NCBI RefSeq assembly: GCF_910592395.1
Contig: NC_088313.1
Location: forward strand, 5,580,501-5,644,500
Direction of reading: 5' to 3'
DNA from: Lineus longissimus
Lineage: Eukaryota; Nemertea; Pilidiophora; Heteronemertea; Lineidae
Length of the DNA stretch: 64,000 nucleotides
The translations under genes were made by a program, and so were the position numbers. The notes beneath the pieces are model-generated. The model made no database searches, had not been told where the DNA came from, and saw nothing but the letters and a program-made list of their open reading frames with translations. Below, in pieces: positions 1-25,400 of this stretch; position 1 is the stretch's first letter; each line of letters starts with the position of its first letter.

Positions 1-1332
1 TGTATTTACTCGAGATTCTGTGATTCTATTTTGCATCCAGTAGTCGGCTTCCAAAAATATTATTGATTTGAAAACTAATAAACAACGCTCCTGATTGCTC
101 GGGTATTGACCTACAAAATTAGCATTCAAGCTAGTTATTTTATAGAACAATCACCGTTTAGACGCCATACCAGCCTCAATGCGCATCCAGAATCAGTAAA
201 AAATGCCGAAATGCTTCACTTGCCACGAATACCCGACCCCATCCACCAAATGCGGGACTTGCACTTGCAGTAACGGTTTGACAAAGTCAGAATAATGTTA
301 ACAATGGTTAAAGAGGTGGGACTTCCTTAAAATAAATGGAGAAATTTCGCTTCACGCATCACATTTTACATATTACATTTTTCGCAGAACCAAAAAATGT
401 GATGCATATTTGTTCATTTTAAAAACATTATAGATTTCCTGAAAATACCAACCTTTTATTTGATTAATTTTTTTGGTAAATGTCTTTTTCGCATCGTTAT
501 ACTTGAAAACAGGGACCGCCGCGAATTTCGTTTTGCGTCGATTTTACCCTGTTATGTTCCCAGCAGATGGTATTTCGCTTTCAAACAGAAGAACCGTTTG
601 ATATGTTGCGACAAAATAGCCTAAAGGTAGGTTTCCACTGAAGGCGATTGGATGCGATTTCAAATGCATTTCACAACGAATGCGATATTCGGATTCATTC
701 TTTGGGTGTAATATCGCGTGAAATCTACATCTACCACGAGAGGAAAATTCACACCTGCCTCAACACATGCCTATTAACAACTGTCACCTGCTATCTTATT
801 TTATCACCAACGACTTCCTACGATAGTGTGATTTAAAAACGTGCTAATACTTGCTTCCTGTAGATGATTTCACACACACTTGTTTAGTATTTATCTTTAC
901 CTTTGTCGACTGAAACTGTAGGCCTGGAGTTTTTCTATAAAGAAGGCCAAAAATTTTTATCATAAACATCACTCGGAACGATTGCCTTTCTATTAATCGA
1001 TCTCATAATCACCGCAACGACTTGTAGATGGCGTTCAACATCCAATGCAAAATATTTCAAACTTACAGAAAACCTATAGCTCCAATTTCGTAGTTCGGTT
1101 ACTCATTCTGAACTGCTTTTGGAAAGAAGTGCCATGGACCTTTGCCAGCACAATCAATGTCACCCCACACGGTGCCAAGCCAGTTTTTTCCCGGGAAGCA
1201 GCGCATGCGTAATGTAACTCTGATCGAACCGTGGAGTGGCGCAGATGCCGTGACCATACGCGATGATGTTTACCAGCACGTGGACGAGGATTTTCTTTTG
1301 TTCTTAATTTTACCTGAACGCTGAAGGTTGGA
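1..1332. other. Upstream region of the ANKRD55-like gene, no gene seen
   Basis: No convincing exon, RNA gene or recognisable repeat was found. The stretch is AT-rich with only short accidental reading frames. It presumably contains the promoter and 5' UTR of the ANKRD55-like gene whose first coding exon starts at 1333, but no TATA box or CpG-rich block stands out. Confidence 0.5.
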
Positions 1333-14846
<13,514 letters not shown>

Positions 14847-16613
14847 CGAAGTCAATTTTCAGATTGGGTTTCTACAGGGGCACAGGCTGTGCCTTGTTAA
14901 AACATGCATCGCAACTTTGGTGTGGTCGTTGGACCATAAGAATTACATAATTGTTATATTTACATGTACATGTACCTTCTCATATATCAATTATTACTCT
15001 TTATTATCAAACTGTGGTTGTTCAGTCATTTTGGGTGTGTCTTTCTATAAATTCAGTAACAGGTGGCAGAAACATTGTTGATCCATGATCCATTATACAC
15101 TATGGTGTAGCTTCTTTGAGAGTCTCTGTACTTTTCCGGCCAGTGGTTTTCTAGGAATTCATTGGTCACTAAGACGAGGAAAGCATTGACCTTAGGGCTC
15201 CCCCCCCCCCCCCAACCCAGTCACGACCACTTATAATACTTTCTCTCATTGTCAGGGAACGCATAAAAAGAGAGTGACTCGTTTCTCTGTATGACCCCAT
15301 TGCCACATCATGGCTTAATCCATCAGTTGGTGTACATGCTGATCGAGGAACGCTTATAAATACAATATAATTAGGTAAAACCGAAAACGTTACACCGCTG
15401 TATAAGATCTCTTAGTGTTTCCGTATTGACCAGTACTACATGTAGTATATATTGTAACCCTCTCTATCTCGGGTAACGCTGGGTAACATAACGGCCATTA
15501 TCTTTAATAATGTATGAAGGCACGCGTTATCGTCTTTGATGGAACTTTAAAAAGCCATTTAAACACCTACATGTACTGTAGTATATCTGATATAGTGAGC
15601 GAGTTCACCAGCCTATACCCCAATATACCAGTTCAGAAGCTTGTACGTGATATATTCAACCTCCTTTGGTAGCTATAAATATTGGCAAATGTCTGACAAA
15701 ACAAGAGTTCCCATAAACTTGTCGCTGTAGGATCAATGAACGTCATCTGGATATTCTTACCCCTTCCCGTGTTAAAGATTGTTAATTTTGTTATATCTAC
15801 TCGGATCCTACACAAGACGTGTGTGTCTGCCAGGACACAAACACCGAGAACACTTCTGTTGTTTATTGCAGTTGCGTCCACTTGGGAGCAAATGTTTTTT
15901 CGGTTCGTTATATCCGCGGACTGCGCTATCCGAGACTATACCCTAGTTAAATACTAGGCTAAACGCTAACTGCACGCGCGGCACTCTGCTGTACGCAGAT
16001 TCAGTTGAAGCGACTGTTGATTGTAAGTTGGCGTACTAAAAGAGGAGCGCCAGGAAATGCTTGTTTTCTGCCATAGCCAAGGGGGCATCATTCATTAGCA
16101 GCGTACACCTACGCCTGTGATTTTATAGGATTACAGGGTACGACAGATGGTCAGCCACGGTGTTGAAGGATGTATCAAAGCTAATAATCTCGCATTCTTG
16201 CCAAATTTATTTTTGTACCAGTACTTCCGGTGATTTTCTAACTTTTATAGGTTTTTATTCCGTCCGCCTTCCTCATAAACGCCGGCTCACATTTTACATG
16301 CCACAAAGCATTGCTTCATTTTGTGAATTAGCTTTTTTTCACGGAAAAGGAATATCATTTAATGAAAACATTTCCTTGAAATGAGAGTGAACACTGAACG
16401 TAAGAACGATTAGTCTTTTGAATCGACACGACGTGAGAAGGAATGGGATAACAAGGTTTTATCACATATTACCGTCAGCAGATTACTATTCGTACTTCTG
16501 AAGAAAGCTGATTAGTCACTCGGCAGATTTCATGAGTTTGTTGGAGGAATGACGTTGGCATAGAGAAGGCCTTACGGAGACATTAATTTCTGCAGCTATA
16601 AGAAATCAGGATT
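14847..16613. other. Intergenic, no gene seen
   Basis: This lies between the ANKRD55-like stop codon and the next gene's first coding exon. A C-homopolymer sits at 15200-15214. No confident polyadenylation signal, exon or repeat family was found. The end of the stretch presumably contains the 5' UTR and promoter of the small membrane-protein gene. Confidence 0.4.
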
Positions 16614-19259
16614 ATGATTGAACAGCAAAGAATATTCGCGGTTCTCCTGATGATGGTTGCTGTTGGGACGCCGCAGAATACCACAGGTACGTAAACCTTT
16701 TCAAGGAGGAGGTTGGAGGGGTCCTCTGTAATTCGGCAAAAACGTTGCTTCATGATAATGATATATCGGGTGGCCCAAAAAAGAGGCTCAATGCAATTTT
16801 TGCATCAAATCGAACACGATTCATCAATCTTTTGTTTCCCTGGTGGTTTCCAGCCTGCTTCGCCGCATGGCAGGTGTAGCAGTCTTACATTTTAAGGTAT
16901 GGTTCAGTAGTGATCCATGCGTAAGACCTTCGATACGTCAGAAATTAAAAGAGCATAAAAGTGCTTTCCTCTCTGGACACTCTCTACAAGGACATTTAAG
17001 ACTATAACACCTCTCATGCCTCTGCCGATAGCGTTTTACAAGCATTTGTTTGAGCGTTCCCACATTAATAATAGTAATTATTATAAGTCGATATCTCCGG
17101 TATACCATCTTTGAAGCAACCTTGGTTGGTATTTAATCAATGCATGCATTTTAGAGATCATCTGCATGCTGGAGTCTAAACAGGGCATGATGCAAAGAAA
17201 ATAATAATAATAAATAGTAATAAAAATTGACTTCTTAGCGCTTTTCCATGTTTGCCTGATCAAAGCGCTTTTGGGATATATTATTACTACCCCGGTCTCC
17301 ACAGAAATCAATCGGGGGTTTCAAGGAGCAACCAGAAGGCGCTCACTCGAACTTGACCAGTTGGGTAACTAAGCAGTGACTCGACCTGGCGTCGAACCCA
17401 CGACCTCCTGATCATGAGGCCGACTCTCTTCCACTGCGCTATCGCTGCCCCTATAAAAGATGAATAAAAAAATGTCAACCAGAAATTTCTTCAAAAATCG
17501 TCATACATGTATCTAGCATGACTGAGGCCGCTAGGTTAAAGAAAATTATCATTAGAGATGTTTAGGTTATGGTCAAGATATGACCTATGTCAGAGATGTT
17601 TAGATTTAGTTAATTCTGACAGCACAGTGAAAAGGCTAACTCCGTCAAACATGAGGTCGTAAATTGATTAACAGACGCTTGGGATTATTATGCATACAAT
17701 GTGTAAGGCGATTATACTTTCGGGGTAAATGTATACTACAGAGTGTCTCAATAAAAATCCTTCCATGGTTGACTGCGCAGGACAGATTTTATTGACTCGT
17801 GTGAAATCTGACTTGCGCCAACCTTTCAGTTTCAGTGGTTGAACAGGACAAAGGACAAAGAGGAAGCAATCTTGAACATTTTAAATTTTATTCACAGTTA
17901 AAGATTGACATTTAACAGATTCATTTTGTAATTTTCCTATTTGTGTTCAACTGTGAATAAAATGAGATGTTGAGAATACTTCCTCTTTGTCCTGTTCAAC
18001 CACTGAGAAGTTGGCGCAAGTGATATTTCACATGAGTCAATAAAGTATGTCATGCGCACTCAACCAATGGAAGGATTATGATTCTGCTGGTGTTAAATTA
18101 ATTTGGAGAGCTTGCTCTTCAAGTACATAATTATGTATGTTTGAGGGTAAATGCCGAAATGATTAAAGATATCAACCAGTTTGTAAGTGTAACATTTTTA
18201 TTGAGCCACTCTGTATAGTTGCTATCAGTTCGTTTACTTCTGGAAAGTTGCAACACGAAAATGATATAAGTGTTATTGGAAGACCATGTTTCGGCTAAGG
18301 GTCCTCAACAGAATTAACAAAAGCCGTTGCCATTTGTTGTGAAATGGCAGCTTTGAAAAAAATCGGGAAAAGAAACACACTTGCATATTTGTTGCATCCA
18401 TACTGTAAGATCAACCAAGTTGGGATATTACATGTACGTGCATACAATGCGCAATATACAATTCTAGTGAATTGTACGGAAAATGTGTATAGAATGCATA
18501 GGGCGGTAAATTCAATACATACCATGACAAGTGGATCATGGAGTAGTTTTGACTTGCATACGAGTTTTCCTAGTTAACCATTGGGGCACTATGAAGTACT
18601 TCTGTGAGTTATCGACATCTGCCTAAAAACCTGGAAATATTCGCTATAAATTCTGATGAATTTTTTATGTGAGTTTCATTTTGTGCGCGTACATATACTG
18701 TTTATATATTATGTTGCTAAAGTTTTAGAATAAACTAGACAACATCGAGTTTCGGCTACTGTCTGGTTTGTTTTTGAATATCTTTTCAAAATGGAAACCT
18801 CCTTTTTCAGGTACACCTAACGTCGAAAATAAGGTCCTTCGTATGCTATTGAAATTATTTGTTGTTTGTATTTCAGGAAATACCAATATTTCCACAACCA
18901 CCGGGGTAACAGAAGCCACAAATTCAACAGAAAGCGCTTCAAACGCAACGGCAGATGGAGCCGGAAACGACGATACAGCAGACAGCAATTCTACGGCGAG
19001 CGCCACTACAACGTCACCTTCGATTACAAAAACATCACTCGTCCCAACGCCGCCGAAATCAACCAAGATGCATTTTTATGAGGGCGAACCCCAGCCAGAT
19101 AATTTCCTTGAGAAGATTTTAGTTACTGCTATAAGCGTCATTGTTGTTGTTCCGTCAGTTTGCATGATCCTCTGCTGCATAAAAGCTGCGTGTGAAGTGC
19201 GAAAAACTAAAAATGTCGGGGTGCTTGGGTCAGAGACTACGAAAGGGATTGACACTTAG
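16614..19259 (+). CDS. Small mucin-like single-pass membrane protein, function unknown (2 exons, 151 aa)
   Basis: Exon 1 (16614-16686) encodes a 24-residue start with a hydrophobic signal-like core (FAVLLMMVAVG) and ends at CACAG|GTACGT in phase 1. Exon 2 (18877-19259) follows TTTGTATTTCAG and continues in frame to a stop. The ectodomain is rich in Ser, Thr, Asn and Ala with many NxS/T sites, suggesting heavy glycosylation. A conserved-looking juxtamembrane stretch HFYEGEPQPDNFLEKI follows. Next come a transmembrane segment (about residues 111-130, ISVIVVVPSVCMILCCI) and a short basic tail. I do not recognise a family. A third, tiny exon near 18811 is possible but would break the frame. The splice fit, signal peptide and TM segment support a real gene. 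Confidence 0.62.
17200..17453 (-). mobile_element. tRNA-derived SINE with (ATT)n tail
   Basis: On the minus strand the head reads as a tRNA-like sequence: A box GATAGCGCAGTGG, a CAT in the anticodon region, and B box GGGTTCGACGCC (17376-17453). A unique body with AAGCGCTTTGATC follows, then an ATT-repeat tail (17200-17222). The acceptor-stem 3' half is missing, so it is a SINE, not a functional tRNA-Met. It lies in the intron of the small membrane-protein gene. Confidence 0.75.
17739..18213. mobile_element. Fold-back MITE with TA target duplication (Tc1/mariner-like ends)
   Basis: Ends CAGAGTGTCTCAATAAAAAT and the inverse of ATTTTTATTGAGCCACTCTG are flanked by TA on both sides. Inside, about 17758-17895 pairs imperfectly with the complement of about 17945-18076, including AACAGGACAAAGAGGAAG and TTGGCGCAAG. 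It would form a long hairpin. No transposase was seen. Confidence 0.8.
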
Positions 19260-19361
19260 CTACAGGCATAACGCACAGCTGGACGACCGTGGTTCATAAT
19301 ACTCATTGGAGTCCAACGCACGTTGCGACGCACGTTCACAGCGTCACGTGTTTCTGTGAGA

Positions 19362-19510
19362 CCAGGGCTGAGTTGTTCAAAACCACGTTAGCTTTTAAAT
19401 AACAACGTGAACATTTTAATGAGTTTAACTGAAAGAGAAAACGTCCTTACTTAACGTAACCGTTAGGGATATTAAACGTGACTTCTGTGCTTTTGAACAA
19501 CTGGGCCCAG
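19362..19510. mobile_element. Short MITE with TTGTTCAAAA inverted ends
   Basis: The left end GGGCTGAGTTGTTCAAAA mirrors the right end TTTTGAACAACTGGGCCC. It is about 149 bp and non-coding, just downstream of the small membrane-protein gene's stop codon, so it may lie in the 3' UTR. Confidence 0.6.
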
Positions 19511-20461
19511 CAGATTTATCTGAATTCGCCTATCTCGTGTTTCACATGGATAGGATGACAACAATTAAAAGATAAACTTAATTCCTTTTTTGCTCAGATG
19601 GTACATTTATGAATATTTCACGTTACTGTACAGCTTGGTTTTGAAAATCAACGAATTCAGTAACCTGATACATGTATATCGAAACTAATCGCTGAGTAAG
19701 GGAATCCGGAATGCGGCACAATGCGAACTCTACTGCCGACGTCTGGCGCATTTCACACAGTATTTCCATTGATCTCCATATAAATAAACGTGCGGATGAA
19801 ATCAACAAACGAGGTTAATTGGGGAAGGGGGGATCTTTGGTACTGTATATATGCCGGGTGGCCATAAAAAACGTCCTGAACAATACAGTTAATAACTTAA
19901 AACATGTAAAATGTTGGTTTTTGACGTACTTATGGATGATATTGGTATATGTACCGAATGTTTCACGAGTCTAGCTTGAACAGTTAATGTTTTTATCTAA
20001 AACTAAAACAATACGTCGAAATTTTGCCATATCCAACTTAGCCGAAAAATTGTCACTGTAAGTTTGAAAGTTCCTAAACCTTAAATGTTTATAGTTTTCA
20101 AAAGTACCGTTCACGACATTGCATGAAAATGTGCTCAATAATACTCTCTTCGCTGTTATGGATATCCATAAATTTCTGCCCTGTGTTATTGGTTACCATG
20201 TAAAAAACACGCCGTTGAAATATTCTGAAACGATGGTCGATCTGTGGAATAAAGTAAGCATTTTTATTTTGTGCTAGTCTTGGGTCAGAAATCAAAATTC
20301 ACCAATATTGAGCACAAAATAGGGGATGTCTGTCTAGTTGATAAGATTTTTGATTTTCTGAACAAAACTAGTCGCAATACTAAACTGACTCACCGGATAT
20401 TCCGCGTTTGGACTTGCATTTTTAGTTTATAATAGTATACATGTATGAAAAAGTTTCCCAA

Positions 20462-20705
20462 CGTAATGCATAAGGCCTACGCCGTTCGTTAAAAATTTGG
20501 AATTTGGAATTGAATTTAAAAATGTCCAATTGCGAAAATACATGCTAAATAAAAATTTCAACATTGCCGTTGTGTAGACTGATATACAAATACTATGAAT
20601 ACCATGTTTAAACAAATTTGTATTCACAATAACTGCACTACGGCATTGTGTATTAGTGGATTTCTATTTGACTGGACGACAAGTAATTAGGAACGGCATA
20701 CCCCT
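20462..20705 (+). repeat. Dispersed repeat family B, plus-oriented copy
   Basis: It shares long near-identical blocks with 43957-44172 (GTGTAGACTGATATACAAAT, CTGCACTACGGCATTGTGTA, TTAGTGGATTTCTATTT). The inverse copy at 6965-7135 matches more weakly. Confidence 0.7.
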
Positions 20706-22599
20706 TTTAGCTCGATCTAGCAGTATTCATATCATAGTGTGCCCCTAATTTCTTCAACTAATTATGAGAAGTGTGGAGTTATTGACATTTATAGTGGAGG
20801 ACATTTTTTTATGTACAGTCGTACGATATACCTGTACAGAATCATACATGTATCACTACATTTTTGAGTGTCACATACATGTATAAATAGTCTCGGCCTA
20901 CGTTTTTTCTGCCTATCATAACTCTGTGATTCTTGTAAATATTTTTCTCATATGTTGATGTTGTTAATGCAGTAATTTCACGTTTTATATTGTACTACAT
21001 CTTCTTAACATTTTGAATATTATTGAATGTCAGACTTCAATCATTGAGAGCGAATTTTGTCTTTTATTATTTCATTGCAGCGCTTATTACGGCTGCCTGT
21101 CACATCATATTACTGGATGTCATATGTGACTGTATCCTTTGAAATAAAGTCATACATGTACAGTCTAGCTCATATTGATATCAACACCTGTGACTTGTGA
21201 TATCTTGTAAAATACCAGACCGATTTCAATGTGGTTTTCACAGGGTTGTCACAAATCTTGTTGTCCATAATATGAACATTCTGATTACAGTGAAATGCCT
21301 TATTGTCTTCATTATGTGATCGCCCATTTAAAAAAGGTTCAGAAAAAACTTTTTCATTTCGGAAAATACCACTCCACCAAAGAATCACTAGTGTTTATAA
21401 TAAAGATATCATCTTGACCACCAAGGTTTTTGCACCGGCTACGTTCAAAGGAAGTACAATGTATAAGACAATGAGGTTCAGGACGTAAACATATTCACAG
21501 TGCCAGGTAAATTTCGACTCAATCGGAATTCAATGCGCTTGAATAACGTTTTTAAATGTTTTCCGTTTCTGGATGTTTCACCTCCTAGAACATTTCCGGT
21601 CACACTTTAAGTTTGAAATGTCCTCAGATAAAATGTCCAGAAAACAAAGGATTCTATAAAAATGCGCTTTAATCTCTTAGCTATTGACATTCATCATTGC
21701 TTGTATAATACCATTTTTCCGTTAGAAAACCATAGGGCTGGACACTTTCCGGGGGGGGGGGGCATTTTTGCCCTCTTCACCGGCGATTTTGTGTTGTGCA
21801 CACCTTCCAGGCAATCTCGCTACCCAACTTATGATATAACCCACAACAGGAGAGTTCACGTAATATTGCAAAACACTCGCAACAAAAAAGGTCAACAAGA
21901 AAATAATTATTATTATCCATTTGCAAAAGGGTTCATTGTATGCGTGTCGTGCCTGTGCAATACCAGAAAAAGGTTTCCGAAACCTCAGAAGTCTCACTAA
22001 ATCACAGACCTTAGGTCCCTGGTGAAATGGAATTTTTTAGGGTGCTGGCAAGGGGGTGCTGGTGTGGTTATAAGAATCAGGAGAGTTTTTCGACAAGCCC
22101 TGCATGCAAGAGGTGTATTGAACCGATGTGGACGAGACTGACGGCGTATAATATTGGACATACCAGCCAGATTTGTGTACAATTTCACTCTTGATAGTAC
22201 ACGTATGGCCAATATACAGCAAAAAATATACAGCAAAAAGGAAAACGACTAAACGGCCGATCAACCGATTAGCAAACGTTTTGATACAATAGGCTATTAC
22301 CAATGAAGTGTAAAACCCGTGCGCACGACTATGGTGGCCATGGTTTCGAGACGCCTGCACATGCCGCGCTATCGATTGTGTGAGAAAATAAAGGTAAACA
22401 TCTACACCGTGACCGTGGTTCGCTGTCGGCGGCGTGGAACAAGCCTTCTTTTATATAGGGGGATTTACGTGTATGTGGACCCACTGTGTATGTCCCTTTG
22501 CAACACACACACCTTAGGACCTATGAAAAGGTAGGTGGCATAAACTCCTACTTGTTCTGTAGGAGGATATGGTGTATATTTTTATTTGATGTTTGCCAC

Positions 22600-22761
22600 T
22601 TTGGTATGCCAATGAATACCATTAAAGGGCATATTATATCTGTATATACCGCGGATTTGCTGTTGCCCTACTTCGGTATCCCAATGAACAAGGTTAAGCC
22701 TACCCTAAGGGCATATCATATATCTGCATATCTGCATGTACTGCAGATTTGCTGCTGCCCA
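22600..22761 (+). repeat. Two-copy diverged tandem repeat
   Basis: Two adjacent units share TTYGGTATSCCAATGAA, AAGGGCATATYATAT and GATTTGCTGYTGCCC. The second is about 20 bp longer. It is intergenic. Confidence 0.5.
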
Positions 22762-23325
22762 TGATTGATGGTTCTCTATGCAATAGGGAGTTTCGCAAGG
22801 CTCCCAAATCCCCAACGCGAGCGCCCATTTGGATATGCATCAATACAGATTGATACTTAGTCGAATGAACCATCGACATATATTTGCTGAGACAATCGGG
22901 TTTACGCCATATATAAGTCGATGCATGGATATCAGCAAAACCGCGTAGATGAAAGCACGTGGAAATGTACAGTTGCATATTAAAGAACCCGGAAAAAAAC
23001 GCTACTACTTTGTGCAAATTTTATAAACAGTGAACATGTATCTACAGCATCTACCAAATTAATGTATTCTTTATGTAGCTGTACAGTGTTTTATGCACCA
23101 AATTCGAAATCAACTAAGAAATAAAGTCATATTTGGACATTATTGATGAGAAAATCGCAAAGCCGGCATCTTCCGCCATCAATATTATTGTCACGTGCAA
23201 AAAACAACAAGGGGGACAAATGAGAAGTACACATGCATGATCTGACACAATTAGCAACAATTACGTTTGTTTTCCACAACCTATCGAACCATGTGACTTG
23301 GGTCAATGCGTTAAAATGCCTAGAC

Positions 23326-24092
23326 GAGTGTGGATATTCCGCCAGTCAGTATATTTCGCCAGTCACCAGTCACCAGTCACCAGTCATATTTTAAAAACTT
23401 ATAAATTCGGCACTAAAGTGCCAAAACTTATGATTGAAGGTAAAATCAAATACTTTTTATAACTAACGAGTTTGCTATGCAATACGATGGCCTGTAAGGA
23501 ACACATATATATTTATATTGTACATTCATATTTAATTGTACAGACGCAATATATTAATTATTTTGATAAATTATGATGGTATGATCAGATTTTCTATTTC
23601 TTTACCCTATCTCCATCATAGGGATTTGTTCCTGATAGTGTTACTGTTATCCTCTGGAATGGCGGGGGAGGGGTTCCACTTTGTTTATTCTGAGAAAGTT
23701 AAAAGGGCAGCCCTCCCCCCCTCCCCCATATAGCTACTTACATGAGCAGAAATCAGAGCAAAGCAATGCCTATCTGTACGGTTTGCAGTAAATAGGGTCA
23801 CGTGTGGGAATTGTGTGATGAGGCCCCATTGGGTTTTGGTACCTTTAAGCAACTAATCTTTTCAGCTATACCACCATCTCATATTCTATGTGTGTTTCCA
23901 ATTCTTATCTGATTAACATAACTGCCAGCTATAGGCCTACGTTAAATACCAAGTTTATTCCCTATATACTTATCAAAAACTTTAAAATTCTTCGAATATG
24001 CCATATGCCTAATAGGCCACCGTATAATGTTTTAAACGCCTAGTGACTGGTGAATGGTGACTGGCGAAATAAAATGCGAAAAATCCACACTC
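23326..24092. mobile_element. Non-autonomous DNA transposon, family C (CCAGTCA heptamer subtermini)
   Basis: Inverted ends GAGTGTGGAT...ATCCACACTC are followed by subterminal CACCAGTC/GACTGGTG heptamer repeats. A second copy in inverse orientation lies at 43477-44620. The interiors match in long blocks, for example ACGTTAAATACCAAGTTTA and its complement. No transposase frame was found. Confidence 0.8.
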
Positions 24093-24434
24093 TGCCTATA
24101 CATGCCTCATTGCCGCTCATGCATTTGCATCACCACTATCGAGGTGAGTGGTTTGGCGATCACAAAACATTGCGGTTCAAAATGGCCTATACAAAGTTTC
24201 AGTTGTTTTTCAAGACACACTTGTAGTAGTAAAAATGAATTGCATGTATCCATACAAAAACATCCATGTGGGAGAGTTTCAATCAATATTGGCGTGTATC
24301 CGGATGGAAGCAGCGCATTCGACCTCGTGATAACGATGCGTTCGCTTTGACGTTTAGGGGGCTAAACGAACAAGTCGGGAGTTTTTGCAATGCTACCGAA
24401 ATGTGAAGGCCTATACCTGATCGCAATGTCGACC

Positions 24435-24805
24435 AATGGAATGGCCATGTAGAATTAGCAGAATGAGCGGAATAAGGGGAATGAGTGGATTCTGGACTTC
24501 AATCACCTGGAAAAGCCAGTATTTGTCGCGATGATCGTCGCCATGCCTGAGCTCTGAAGACAAGGAGGTACGGTAATACAGCGCTGCGCACGGCTACCGA
24601 CTGAACTAAACTGTCCCTGCAGACCAGTTTCATACCCTCATTACGAGTCATGGCTTAACGACTGTAAAAAGCGATTTTCAAATAATCTTTGTGGCGTATC
24701 GAACAAATTAAAACTTAATGAATTCATTAAGTTCCATTTTGTTTAAAATTATATCATATTTTGTACAGAATCAGCTCATTCCGCTAATTCTACATGGCCC
24801 AATCA
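24435..24805. mobile_element. Inverted-repeat element apparently nested in a second MITE
   Basis: GCCATGTAGAATTAGC at 24443 is mirrored by GCTAATTCTACATGGC ending at 24798. Outside it are sequences resembling the two halves of MITE family D (GGGAGTTTTTGCAA at about 24379; TTTCGGGGGAGG and AAAACTCCCTC at about 24829-24866). This suggests one element inserted into another. Confidence 0.55.
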
Positions 24806-25400
24806 TGGAATAGGCGCTTGCGTTGACCTTTCGGGGGAGGGGAGGGGGCTTGGGAAAACTCCCTCCTTATGTTCCGATCGCAGTTTGAAAGAAATGGTAG
24901 TTCTGGCGAAAGATGGGCACACCACTCTGACTGTCAACATCTATGATCTCAGCACTCTATGTGTATGTGGATAGGCCTATCGGATCGGCTAAATACATGT
25001 AATGCCTGCTTGGTCAACACTCCTTGACTGTTTCAGAGGATTCGAGCATTTTATAACGGGTGTCTCACAAGAGATCGATCCCCAATGAAGGTTCAATGTG
25101 ACGACACTATGGACTAAGGACAAGTGAATTAATTATTACAATGTATCATGCACTCGGAGCAGCACTCAAGTTGGCATAAATTATCATTTTTTTCGGACTG
25201 TGTTCTTTTTCCTGAATATATAAATTCATAAGTGCATTGACTTATTACCTCCAAATATTAGTCGTGTCCTCGTGGTTATCAACGGATCACTGGTGTTTCC
25301 TCGCAATGACTCTTCTTTTGTTTATTCTGCAGGATACCAGCTGTAGTGTAACAGCGACTGGGGCACCAAGTGAGTGGCCAGCGTCCACTTCCTCACACCT

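Larger units (their letters stand above)
19511..25332. other. Intergenic region made of diverged repeats, no gene seen
   Basis: Apart from the repeats listed separately, this stretch holds AT-rich sequence with a G-homopolymer at about 21751-21762 and a duplicated block near 22600-22760. A mariner-like terminus lies near 19854 (GGGTGGCCATAAAAAACGT). No exon with family support was seen. The AG at 25331-25332 after a pyrimidine tract may start a 5' UTR exon of the glycosyltransferase gene. Confidence 0.4.

Noticed and set aside
17376-17453. tRNA-Met gene on the minus strand
   Set aside because: A and B boxes and a CAT are present, but the acceptor stem cannot pair and the sequence runs into a SINE body with an ATT tail.
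25374-25400. Glycosyltransferase start at 25374
   Set aside because: The codon there is GTG; the first in-frame ATG at 25401 gives a normal type II signal anchor.
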